A DNA stretch of 5,909 nt, from assembly GCA_030043255.1 (NCBI GenBank), contig JASHYB010000078.1:1-5909 (forward strand), in the 5' to 3' direction. Shown here piece by piece: positions 1 through 4,693 of the stretch; position 1 is the stretch's first letter; the number at the start of each line of letters is the position of its first letter. The position numbers and the translations under genes were made by a program. The stretch is from Thermoplasmata archaeon (lineage in GTDB: Archaea; Thermoplasmatota; Thermoplasmata; Lutacidiplasmatales; UBA184). The notes beneath the pieces are model-generated. The model saw only the letters and a program-made list of their open reading frames with translations. It was not told where the DNA came from and did no database searches.

Positions 1-114
1 CTCGAGGAGGGGCTCCAGCCGCTCGAGGACCGGATCGCGGCCCTCGAGGGCCGCCTGGCGAACCCGGAGGCGGTCGTCGAGGAAACGCCCCGCTCCGACC
101 CCCCCAGCGGCTGA
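1..114 (+). CDS. 3' end of an unidentified coiled-coil protein (partial, start outside window)
   Basis: The frame starting at base 1 stays open for 37 codons and ends at TGA (112-114). It is too short at the window edge to identify. Almost every codon ends in G or C (the one clear exception is a GAA), which matches the confident genes here and argues that the frame is real. The visible tail begins LEEGLQPLEDRIAALEGRL: Leu-Glu pairs recur every seven residues (residues 1, 8 and 15), typical of a C-terminal coiled coil. It ends in a flexible, acidic and Pro/Ser-rich tail. The next gene starts 15 bases downstream in the same frame and on the same strand, so the two are probably co-transcribed. 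Archaeal ligase genes often sit near other CoA-pathway genes, but nothing in this tail shows such a role. Function unknown. Confidence 0.6.
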   Translation, partial: LEEGLQPLEDRIAALEGRLANPEAVVEETPRSDPPSG

Positions 115-129
115 TCCGCCGGCGTCCCG

Positions 130-897
130 ATGCGCCTGTCCCGCCGGCATCCCCGGTACGCGAGCCTGCGCGTGCGCCTGCGCCTCGCCGACGCCGCCCG
201 GCGCGGGCTGGTCGTCCCCGAGGGGCTCGTCGCCCACGGGCGCGGGGAGGCGTTCGACTACCTGCTGGGCGAGCGGACGACCCCGTCCGCGCGACGGGCC
301 GCCCGGGCCGCCGCACTGTGGCTGCTGCGGGCCCGGAGGCCGGTGCTGAGCGTGAACGGCAACGTCGCGGCGCTGGCGGCCGACGAGGTCGCCGCGCTCC
401 AGCGGGCGGTGCCGGGGCTCGGCGTCGAGGTGAACCTGTTCCATCGGACCCCGGCGCGCGCGCGGGCGATCGCGCGGGAGCTCCGCCGGGCCGGCGTGCG
501 CGACGTGCTGGGGGTGCGCCCGAGCGCCCGGATCCCGGGGCTGCCGTCCGACCGGGCGCAGGTCGACGCGCGGGGGATCGCGGTCGCCGACCTCTGCCTC
601 ATCCCGCTGGAGGACGGCGACCGGGCGGAGGCGCTCCGGCGGCTGGGCAAGGCGGTCATCTCGATCGACCTGAACCCGCTGTCCCGGACGAGCCGGGCGG
701 CCGACCTGCCGATTGTCGACGAACTGACGCGGGCGCTCGGGGCGATCCGCCGCGCCGCCCGCCGGCTCGGCCCCCGGGTCCGCGACGGCCGACGTCCCCC
801 GTTCGACGCGCCCCGGGCGCTGGCGGAGGCTCTGGGGGCAATCGACGCGCGGCTCACGCGGGCGGCTCGGGGGCCGCCGCGACGGTCGGCGCGCTGA
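130..897 (+). CDS. 4-phosphopantoate--beta-alanine ligase (archaeal phosphopantothenate synthetase)
   Basis: This cytoplasmic enzyme joins 4-phosphopantoate and beta-alanine using ATP to make 4'-phosphopantothenate, the archaeal route to coenzyme A, acting after pantoate kinase. The 255-residue product has the usual family length (about 250-265). Family blocks run the whole length: HPRYASLRVR (7-16), VVPEGLVAHGRGEAFDYLLG (28-47), LSVNGNVAAL (73-82), EVNLFHRT (100-107), IPGLPSDRAQVD (135-146) and the strongest block, IPLEDGDRAEALRRLGKAV followed by ISIDLNPLSRTS (158-188). After about residue 212 the tail is Arg-rich and less typical. The ATG at 130 is the only possible start before the conserved N-terminus, because an in-frame TGA lies at 112-114 and no start codon lies between. 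No Shine-Dalgarno sequence is visible, so translation may depend on the upstream gene. The 3' end overlaps the convergent reductase gene by 44 bases. The family is archaeal and is, as I recall, absent from Thermoplasmatales proper. Confidence 0.93.
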   Translation: MRLSRRHPRYASLRVRLRLADAARRGLVVPEGLVAHGRGEAFDYLLGERTTPSARRAARAAALWLLRARRPVLSVNGNVAALAADEVAALQRAVPGLGVEVNLFHRTPARARAIARELRRAGVRDVLGVRPSARIPGLPSDRAQVDARGIAVADLCLIPLEDGDRAEALRRLGKAVISIDLNPLSRTSRAADLPIVDELTRALGAIRRAARRLGPRVRDGRRPPFDAPRALAEALGAIDARLTRAARGPPRRSAR

Positions 898-1342
898 GCC
901 GCGACGCCACCTGCTCGAGGAACGACCGGTCGCTCGCGTCGAACGCGGCCAGACGGTCGCTGTCGATGTCCACCTCGCCGACCACCGCCGCCCCGGACCG
1001 GATCGGCACGACGATCTCCGACCGGGTGGAGAGGAAGCAGGCGAGGTACTCCGACGAGGCCCGCACGTCGTCCACGACGACGGTGGCGTTGTCCCGTGCC
1101 GCCCGTCCGCAGATCCCCCGGTCGAGGGGGATCCGCGTATGCTCCGTGGCCTGCGGCCCGGCGTAGGCCTCGAGCTGGAGCTCCCGCCCGTCGAGCCGGT
1201 AGACCCCGACCCAGCCGTAGTGCGGGAACGACATCTGCAGGAACCGGCAGACCTCGGCCAGGGCGGCCCGGCCCGCCAGCCGGGCGGTGATCGCGTCGAC
1301 CTGCAGCAGCGCCGCGGTCGCGGCGGCCCGCCCGACGCTCAT
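854..1342 (-). CDS. msrC: GAF-domain free methionine-(R)-sulfoxide reductase, two-cysteine (type II-like)
   Basis: This is a 162-residue single GAF domain, likely a cytoplasmic enzyme reducing free L-methionine-(R)-sulfoxide to methionine with thiol recycling. Family blocks are YGWVGVYRL (42-50), TRIPLDRGICG (69-79), the cysteine loop YLACFLSTRSEIVVPI (99-114) and VGEVDIDSD (121-129). C78 (GICG) and C102 (LAC) match E. coli Cys94 and Cys118 with the same 24-residue spacing. The position of E. coli Cys84 is His68 here, so one of the three classical cysteines is missing. From memory, the Thermoplasma acidophilum enzyme (called type II) likewise works with two cysteines 24 apart, which fits. A plain small-molecule-sensing GAF protein is the alternative, but the cysteine spacing favours the reductase. 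The ATG at 1342 lies 46 bases after the tRNA with no Shine-Dalgarno and no clear TATA box. The last 44 bases overlap the convergent ligase gene. Confidence 0.8.
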   Translation of the reverse strand: MSVGRAAATAALLQVDAITARLAGRAALAEVCRFLQMSFPHYGWVGVYRLDGRELQLEAYAGPQATEHTRIPLDRGICGRAARDNATVVVDDVRASSEYLACFLSTRSEIVVPIRSGAAVVGEVDIDSDRLAAFDASDRSFLEQVASRLSAPTVAAAPEPPA

Positions 1343-1351
1343 CGGACCGGG

Positions 1352-1366
1352 CCCCGTTCGACGGGG
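1352..1366. repeat. Short perfect inverted repeat between tRNA-Ser and the reductase gene
   Basis: CCCCGT and ACGGGG flank a three-base loop, giving a 6-bp GC-rich hairpin 14 bases before the reductase ATG. There is no T-run beside it, so it is not a convincing terminator. It could be a leader hairpin or a boundary for tRNA 3' trimming, or it could be chance in such GC-rich DNA. Confidence 0.35.
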
Positions 1367-1388
1367 GAGCTGCGGGCCGCTAGGGGAG

Positions 1389-1506
1389 CGCCGAGGGGGA
1401 GAGTTTCCACCGGGCCGGGGTGGCCGGCGCCGACGTTTGAACTCCCGAAGCGAAAATCGCCACGAGCTTTCCAGGCTCGCGCCGTACCGGTCTGAGCCAC
1501 CTCGGC
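1389..1506 (-). tRNA. tRNA-Ser (anticodon GGA) with an intron in the T-loop
   Basis: The gene folds as a class II serine tRNA once an intron of about 33 bases (1435-1403) is removed, giving a mature 85-base body. The acceptor stem is GCCGAGG (1506-1500) with CCTCGGC (1396-1390), 7/7 Watson-Crick pairs. Positions 8-9 are TG. The D-arm has G18G19 and pairs 10-25, 11-24 and 12-23. The anticodon stem CGAGC/GCTCG encloses loop CTGGAAA, so the anticodon is GGA (1472-1470), reading UCC and UCU. The long variable arm (1462-1447) has a 5-bp stem with one G-U, and C48 can pair with G15. The T-stem GGGAG (1446-1442) pairs perfectly with CTCCC (1401-1397), but these halves are 40 bases apart instead of seven. 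The discriminator is G73 (1389), as expected for serine. CCA is not encoded. There is no intron at the usual 37/38 site. Confidence 0.9.
1403..1435 (-). other. Non-canonical tRNA intron (T-loop, between positions 59 and 60)
   Basis: Removing these 33 bases restores a normal seven-base T-loop, TTCAAAT, closed by the perfect 5-bp T-stem. The intron folds on itself: CGTCGG (1435-1430) pairs with CCGGTG (1413-1408) using two G-U pairs; after one bulged C, GCCGG (1428-1424) pairs with CCGGC (1418-1414) around loop CCACC. At the exon junctions T54-T55-C56 pair with G1407, A1406 and A1405, flanked by bulges A-A-C and A-C-T. This resembles a bulge-helix-bulge site for the archaeal splicing endonuclease, but the fourth central pair (A57 with G1408) is a mismatch. 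The 3' side is set well. The exact 5' cut could shift by one base, giving TTCAACT instead. Confidence 0.8.
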
Positions 1507-1511
1507 ACGCC

Positions 1512-1537
1512 CGAGGGCTATCGACCCCAGGCCCTCG
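1512..1537. repeat. 7-bp inverted repeat in the tRNA-Ser upstream leader
   Basis: CGAGGGC (1512-1518) and GCCCTCG (1531-1537) are perfect inverted repeats separated by 12 bases. They lie between the zinc-ribbon stop codon (1556) and the tRNA 5' end (1506), just downstream of the TATA-like patch on the minus strand. The hairpin could sit at the 3' end of the zinc-ribbon transcript or at the start of the tRNA precursor. No T-run follows it on the minus strand, so a terminator role is unproven. Confidence 0.4.
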
Positions 1538-1546
1538 ATAAGCTTG
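1537..1546 (-). promoter_or_regulatory. Putative TATA box for tRNA-Ser
   Basis: The minus-strand sequence CAAGCTTATC is an AT-richer island centred about 35 bases before the tRNA 5' end. That is where an archaeal TATA box would lie if transcription starts roughly 8-10 bases before the mature end. It is a weak match to the consensus and rests mainly on position and contrast with the GC-rich surroundings. Confidence 0.4.
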
Positions 1547-1555
1547 GCGGCCGCG

Positions 1556-1795
1556 CTAGTCGCGACCGGGGTACCAGCGGCACTCCGGGCAGCCGAGCGC
1601 GCGTTCCTCGCCCGGGATGACCGAGCCGCATTGCGGGCAGGCCACCGGCGGCGCGACGGCCAGCGCCAGGCAGTCGAAACAGGCCCCGCCCCGCCGGTCG
1701 TTCGGCAGCACGACCAGCTCCCGGCCGCAGTACAGGCATCGGGAAAACCGCTCCTCCGAGGACGCCACGCTTCGCGGGTCGGAGAACAGAAGCAT
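1556..1795 (-). CDS. Small eight-cysteine double zinc-ribbon protein
   Basis: This 79-residue protein has no recognised name. It carries four CxxC pairs: C20/C23 (CLYCG), C39/C42 (CFDC), C53/C56 (CPQCG) and C69/C72 (CPEC). The two halves are most simply two zinc ribbons of four cysteines each, with loops of 15 and 12 residues. The second half resembles rubredoxin-like or ribosomal-type knuckles (CPQCG...CPECR). There is no signal peptide, membrane segment or catalytic domain. Zinc binding with a role in nucleic-acid or protein contact is an inference. The start is the ATG at 1795 rather than an in-frame GTG at 1808-1810, because GGAGG lies 7 bases before the ATG and overlaps the codons just after that GTG, and a TATA-like patch sits about 30 bases upstream. 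It follows the exporter permease by 55 bases and precedes tRNA-Ser by 49 bases, all on the minus strand. Confidence 0.8.
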   Translation of the reverse strand: MLLFSDPRSVASSEERFSRCLYCGRELVVLPNDRRGGACFDCLALAVAPPVACPQCGSVIPGEERALGCPECRWYPGRD

Positions 1796-1802
1796 ACGGG
1801 CG

Positions 1803-1807
1803 CCTCC
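1803..1807 (-). promoter_or_regulatory. Shine-Dalgarno site of the zinc-ribbon gene
   Basis: GGAGG on the minus strand lies 7 bases before the ATG at 1795, the same spacing as at the exporter permease start. It decides the start in favour of ATG over the upstream in-frame GTG, which would place this motif inside the coding sequence. Confidence 0.65.
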
Positions 1808-1820
1808 CACGCGGAGGTCG

Positions 1821-1830
1821 GTACTTAAGA
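1821..1830 (-). promoter_or_regulatory. Putative TATA box before the zinc-ribbon gene
   Basis: The minus-strand sequence TCTTAAGTAC is an AT island in very GC-rich DNA, centred about 30 bases before the ATG at 1795. A start of transcription about 25 bases downstream would give an almost leaderless mRNA that excludes the Shine-Dalgarno site. That site may therefore serve read-through transcripts from the exporter genes. Its core CTTAAG is palindromic, so direction is inferred from the gene. Confidence 0.45.
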
Positions 1831-1850
1831 CCTCGCGGAGCGCGACGCCG

Positions 1851-2597
1851 TCACGGCTCTTTCCAGCGCGCTTTGAACGCCGCGACGAGGAACAGCGCGG
1901 CGGTCACGGCGCCGAGGACCCCCCAGTCCAGCGCGGCGGAGGCGGTCGAGAGCGGGGCGAGGTGGACGGCCCCCTGGACCAGCGCGGCGGCGTAGGTCGT
2001 CGGGGAGAACCTCGCGACGACCTGCGCCCAGCCCGGGAGGTAGGCGAGCGGATAGTAGACCGGCGGCAGCACGGTGAGGACGAGCGAGATGAGCGGGCTG
2101 AACATGAACGTCTCGCGGACGTCCTGGAAGTAGGTCGCCAGGGTGAACGCGAGCGCGGTCGCGAACCCCCAGACCAGCAGCAGCACGCCGGTGAGGACGG
2201 CGAGGCTCAGCGGGGAGGCGAGCCCGTCGGCGACGAACAGCACGACGAACACCGCGAGCCCCGGGAGCGAGTAGACCAGCTCGCTGAGCGCCATCCCGAG
2301 GACGTAGACGGGGGCCTCGACCGGCGAGGCCACGACGATGTCCTGGAACTTCAGGTCGTGGCGGTAGTGGGTCAGGTCCGACTGCAGGCCGGTCCCGGCC
2401 GAGAGCATCGTCAGGATCAGCCCGCCGGTGATCCCCCAGCGCAGCAGCACGCCGTGGGAGACGACGGTGAGGAAGAACATGAACGACAGCGGCGAGGCGA
2501 GCAGGTTGACCAGGTAGAGCGGCTGGGTCCGGATGGGGATCAGGCCGTTCAGCAGAACGAACGTGCCGAGCGAGCGCAGGCGGTGCCGCTCGCTCAC
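1851..2597 (-). CDS. ABC-2 type exporter permease
   Basis: This 248-residue integral membrane protein is the transmembrane half of a two-gene ABC-2 exporter (DrrB/NodJ-like class). Six hydrophobic segments are visible at about 28-50, 53-70, 97-122, 128-155, 167-187 and 223-242. A polar loop LTHYRHDLKFQDIVVASPVE (75-94) follows TM2, and the segment FQDVRETFMFSPLISLVLTV (157-176) is typical of this family just before TM5. The substrate cannot be read from the sequence; drugs, lipids and polysaccharides are all known for the class. The start is the GTG at 2597: its GTGA overlaps the ATPase stop, and GGAGG lies 7 bases upstream. A longer open frame reaching to 3107 is only the shadow of the ATPase gene. 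The overlap implies translational coupling and a 1:1 partnership with the ATPase. Confidence 0.9.
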   Translation of the reverse strand: MSERHRLRSLGTFVLLNGLIPIRTQPLYLVNLLASPLSFMFFLTVVSHGVLLRWGITGGLILTMLSAGTGLQSDLTHYRHDLKFQDIVVASPVEAPVYVLGMALSELVYSLPGLAVFVVLFVADGLASPLSLAVLTGVLLLVWGFATALAFTLATYFQDVRETFMFSPLISLVLTVLPPVYYPLAYLPGWAQVVARFSPTTYAAALVQGAVHLAPLSTASAALDWGVLGAVTAALFLVAAFKARWKEP

Positions 2598-3553
2598 GCC
2601 TCGGCCTCCGCCCCGTTCGTGTCGTCGGCCAGCGGGGTCTCCTCCTCGATCGGACGGCCGACGACCTCGAGGAAGATGTCCTCGAGGCTCACCGGGCCCA
2701 GGGAGAGGCGCAGGTTGCGCTCCAGCGCCCAGCGCGCGAGCTCGCGCGCGTGCTCCTCCGAGGCGAAGACGAGGAAGCCGCCCTCGATCGGCGAGACCTT
2801 CCCGTAGCTGTCCAGCTCCTCCCGGGGCACGGCGCCCCAGATCGTGACCCGGTACGGGTAGCGCACCCGCCCCCGGAGCTCGACGGCGGTCCCCTCGAGC
2901 ACCCGCTTGCCCCGCTCGACCAGGGCGAGGCGCCCGCTCAGCGCCTCCGCCTCGTCCAAGTAGTGGGTCGTCAGCAGGATCGTCCGTTGCTCGCGGCTCG
3001 CCCGCCGGACCGCCTGCCAGACCTCGCGCCGGGCGATCGGGTCGAGGCCGGTGGTCGGTTCGTCCAGGAACATGACGTCGGCGTCCGAGGCCAGGACCAT
3101 CGCGCAAAGCGTCCGGCGGCGCAGACCGCCGCTGAGCCGGTTGACGAGCCGCTTGCGGTACTCCACCAGCGAGAGCTCCTCCAGCGCCGCGTTCGTCCGC
3201 CGCCGGGCCTCGTCCGTCGGCAGGCCCCGCATCTTGAGGTAGAGGTAGACCACCTCCTCGGTCCGCAGGAAGTAGAGCGGCCGGGACTCCTGGGGCACGC
3301 AGGCGATCCGCGACCGGATCGCCCGCTCCTCGCCGCGGACGCTGTGGCCGAGGACCGTCAGCGAGCCGGAGGTCGCCTCCAGCTGGGTCGCGGCGATGCG
3401 GATGAAGGTGGTCTTGCCGGCGCCGTTGCGCCCGATCAGCCCGTAGACGCCGCCGGCGGGGACCTCGAGCGACAGGCCGTCGAGCGCCGGGGCCCCGGAG
3501 CGCGAACCGGGGTAGACCTTGGTGACGTCGCGGGCGACGATCGCCGGTTCCAT
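2594..3553 (-). CDS. ABC exporter ATP-binding protein (DrrA-like)
   Basis: This 319-residue ATPase energises the adjacent permease from the cytoplasmic face. All motifs are intact: Walker A GRNGAGKT (41-48), Q-loop Q88 (VPQES), signature LSGGLRRR (140-147), Walker B VMFLDE (160-165) with catalytic E165, D-loop TTGLD (167-171) and switch His197 (TTHYLDEAEAL). After the nucleotide-binding domain comes the C-terminal regulatory region of DrrA-type proteins (about 230-300), ending in PVSLEDIFLEVVGR (287-300). A variable acidic tail finishes the protein. The length is normal for the class. The ATG at 3553 fits the expected N-terminus, MEPAIVARDVTKVYPG. It lies 27 bases after purP with no Shine-Dalgarno or TATA patch, so expression probably continues from the purP transcript. 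Its stop overlaps the permease GTG. Confidence 0.95.
   Translation of the reverse strand: MEPAIVARDVTKVYPGSRSGAPALDGLSLEVPAGGVYGLIGRNGAGKTTFIRIAATQLEATSGSLTVLGHSVRGEERAIRSRIACVPQESRPLYFLRTEEVVYLYLKMRGLPTDEARRRTNAALEELSLVEYRKRLVNRLSGGLRRRTLCAMVLASDADVMFLDEPTTGLDPIARREVWQAVRRASREQRTILLTTHYLDEAEALSGRLALVERGKRVLEGTAVELRGRVRYPYRVTIWGAVPREELDSYGKVSPIEGGFLVFASEEHARELARWALERNLRLSLGPVSLEDIFLEVVGRPIEEETPLADDTNGAEAEA
2605..2609 (-). promoter_or_regulatory. Shine-Dalgarno site of the exporter permease, inside the ATPase 3' end
   Basis: GGAGG on the minus strand lies within the last codons of the ATPase gene, 7 bases before the permease GTG at 2597. It fixes the GTG as the start despite the longer open frame upstream. 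Confidence 0.7.
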
Positions 3554-3580
3554 GGGCCTAGCGGTGAGCCGGGCGGGCGC

Positions 3581-4648
3581 TCAGCTGAGGACCTCGTTCA
3601 GGCGGCCGGCGGCGCGGGCCCGGACGATCTCCTGGGCGATGCGGCGGCCCATGGAGGTCCCGGGCTCGAGCAGGTCGGAGTACGGGCTGCCGGAGATGTA
3701 CAGGTTGGTCCCCGCGACGATCCGGGTGGAGATCTCGAAGACCTTGAACTGCAGCTCCTCCGTCATGATCCCCTCCACGCAGAACGGGCCGACCATGCCG
3801 CCGAACAGCTCGATGGACCGTTCGACGATCTTCGCGCCGACCTCGAAGATCTTCTCCAACAGCGACTCGCGCAGCACCACCGGCACGTTGCCCGTGACGA
3901 CGAACGTCGGGCGGATGCCGGCCTTCAGGAGCTCCTCCTGGGCCCCGAGCTTGTACAGCTCGTCGATGTTCGCCTCGTCGCGCCGGTCCATGCCGAGCAG
4001 CTCGAGGGAGCCGTGGCCGACGCGGTAGCCGCGGTCCGACAGCGGCGAGTAGAAGAAGTGGACGTAGTAGCGCGTGCCCAGGACGTACTCCTGGATGACG
4101 TACGGCCCGGTGGGACGGAAGTCCTCGAGCGCCTCGCGGTTCTTGGCGAGGAAGAACCCCTTGCCGCCCTTCGCCCCGTAGTACTTCACGATCACCGGCC
4201 CGTCGACCTCGCTCGCCGTCTCGTAGCGCTTGGGCATCTCCACGCCGGCGCTCTCGAGCCAGTCCCGCTCGCGGCGGCGGTCGGACTCCCAGGCGAGCAC
4301 CTCGCGGTTGCCGAAGACCGGCACGTCGATCTTGCCGAACTCCTCGGCCCCGAGGTACTCGACGAACGAGCCGTGGGGGACCAGGACCGCGCCGGCCTGG
4401 CGCAGCTGCTCGGCGAGCGCCGGGACGTTGCGGTGGCGCTCGACCGTCAGGAACCGGTCCGGCCGGGCGCGCGGGAAGGCGTCGTAGAAGCGCGGGGGTT
4501 TGCCGACGGCGATCCCGATCGTCGGCAGCCCTTCGAGCCGGGCCCCGTGGAAGATCTGCAGCGACGAGTGCGAGCAAACGGTCGTGACGGTCGGCGGACG
4601 CCCCTCGAGGGAAGCGAGGCGGGCGTCCGAGGCGAGCGGTACCCCCAT
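3581..4648 (-). CDS. purP: Formate-dependent FAICAR synthetase PurP (IMP biosynthesis)
   Basis: PurP converts AICAR, formate and ATP to FAICAR, replacing the folate-dependent PurH transformylase step in archaeal purine synthesis (EC 6.3.4.23). The product is 355 residues, the usual length, with an ATP-grasp fold acting in the cytoplasm. Recognisable blocks in order are the N-terminal CSHSSLQIFHGAR (substrate-binding region), GLPTIGIAVGK, FGNREVLAWESDRR, the ATP-grasp loop VIVKYYGAKGGKGFFLAKN, YVIQEYVLGTRYYVHFFYSP, IDELYKLGAQEELLKAG, VTGNVPVVLRESLLEKIFE, GPFCVEGI, and the metal/ATP block FEISTRIVAGTNLYISGSPY. All key blocks are present, so it is probably a true PurP. Archaea often carry PurP paralogues of uncertain function, so a paralogue is the main alternative. 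The ATG at 4648 has no Shine-Dalgarno but has a TATA-like patch about 28 bases upstream, suggesting a leaderless mRNA. The nuclease gene ends 45 bases upstream and the exporter ATPase starts 27 bases downstream. Confidence 0.93.
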   Translation of the reverse strand: MGVPLASDARLASLEGRPPTVTTVCSHSSLQIFHGARLEGLPTIGIAVGKPPRFYDAFPRARPDRFLTVERHRNVPALAEQLRQAGAVLVPHGSFVEYLGAEEFGKIDVPVFGNREVLAWESDRRRERDWLESAGVEMPKRYETASEVDGPVIVKYYGAKGGKGFFLAKNREALEDFRPTGPYVIQEYVLGTRYYVHFFYSPLSDRGYRVGHGSLELLGMDRRDEANIDELYKLGAQEELLKAGIRPTFVVTGNVPVVLRESLLEKIFEVGAKIVERSIELFGGMVGPFCVEGIMTEELQFKVFEISTRIVAGTNLYISGSPYSDLLEPGTSMGRRIAQEIVRARAAGRLNEVLS

Positions 4649-4655
4649 ACGGGGG
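4642..4655. repeat. Five-pair GC hairpin over the purP start codon
   Basis: On the minus strand CCCCC, GTAT, GGGGG form a perfect inverted repeat. The A and T of the purP ATG are in the four-base loop and its G is in the stem. A similar CCCCCGATACT stretch lies just upstream, so it may also be read as a short imperfect direct repeat. Whether it modulates initiation is unknown. Confidence 0.4.
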
Positions 4656-4670
4656 AGTATCGGGGGACCG

Positions 4671-4681
4671 TCAAAACGATT
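4671..4681 (-). promoter_or_regulatory. Putative TATA box for purP
   Basis: The minus-strand sequence AATCGTTTTGA is the only AT-rich patch in the nuclease-purP gap and is centred about 28 bases before the ATG at 4648. That spacing fits an archaeal promoter making a leaderless transcript. It is a poor consensus match, so the call rests on position and composition. Confidence 0.4.
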
Positions 4682-4693
4682 GCCCGCGCGAAG

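Noticed and set aside
258..857. Minus-strand open frame of 199 codons opposite the CoA ligase
   Set aside because: Ser/Arg/Ala-rich, no motif, and fully antisense to a confident conserved gene.
1352..1366. Transcription terminator after tRNA-Ser
   Set aside because: A hairpin is present but there is no adjacent T-run, and archaeal termination mainly uses T-rich tracts. Recorded only as an inverted repeat.
1469..1474. Canonical intron in the tRNA anticodon loop
   Set aside because: The anticodon stem and its seven-base loop are contiguous and perfectly paired, so no insertion exists at 37/38.
1540..1578. Cluster of restriction-like sites (AAGCTT, GCGGCCGC, TCGCGA, GGTACC) suggesting vector sequence
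   Set aside because: The zinc-ribbon coding sequence runs naturally through most of the stretch, and GC-rich palindromes are common here. No vector backbone is present.
1796..1810. GTG at 1808-1810 as start of the zinc-ribbon gene
   Set aside because: It would add five residues and place the GGAGG ribosome site inside the coding region. The ATG at 1795 is better supported by both that site and the TATA-like patch.
1617..2807. Long plus-strand open frame of 396 codons, very rich in Arg, Glu, Gln and Asp
   Set aside because: It is the antisense of the permease and the ATPase end. Hydrophobic codons read backwards give charged, low-complexity protein, and GC-rich DNA has few stops. No domain is recognisable.
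2598..3107. N-terminal extension of the permease frame to 3107
   Set aside because: This stretch is a Gly/Arg/Pro-rich shadow of the ATPase gene. The GTG at 2597, with its Shine-Dalgarno and stop overlap, starts exactly where the family N-terminus begins.
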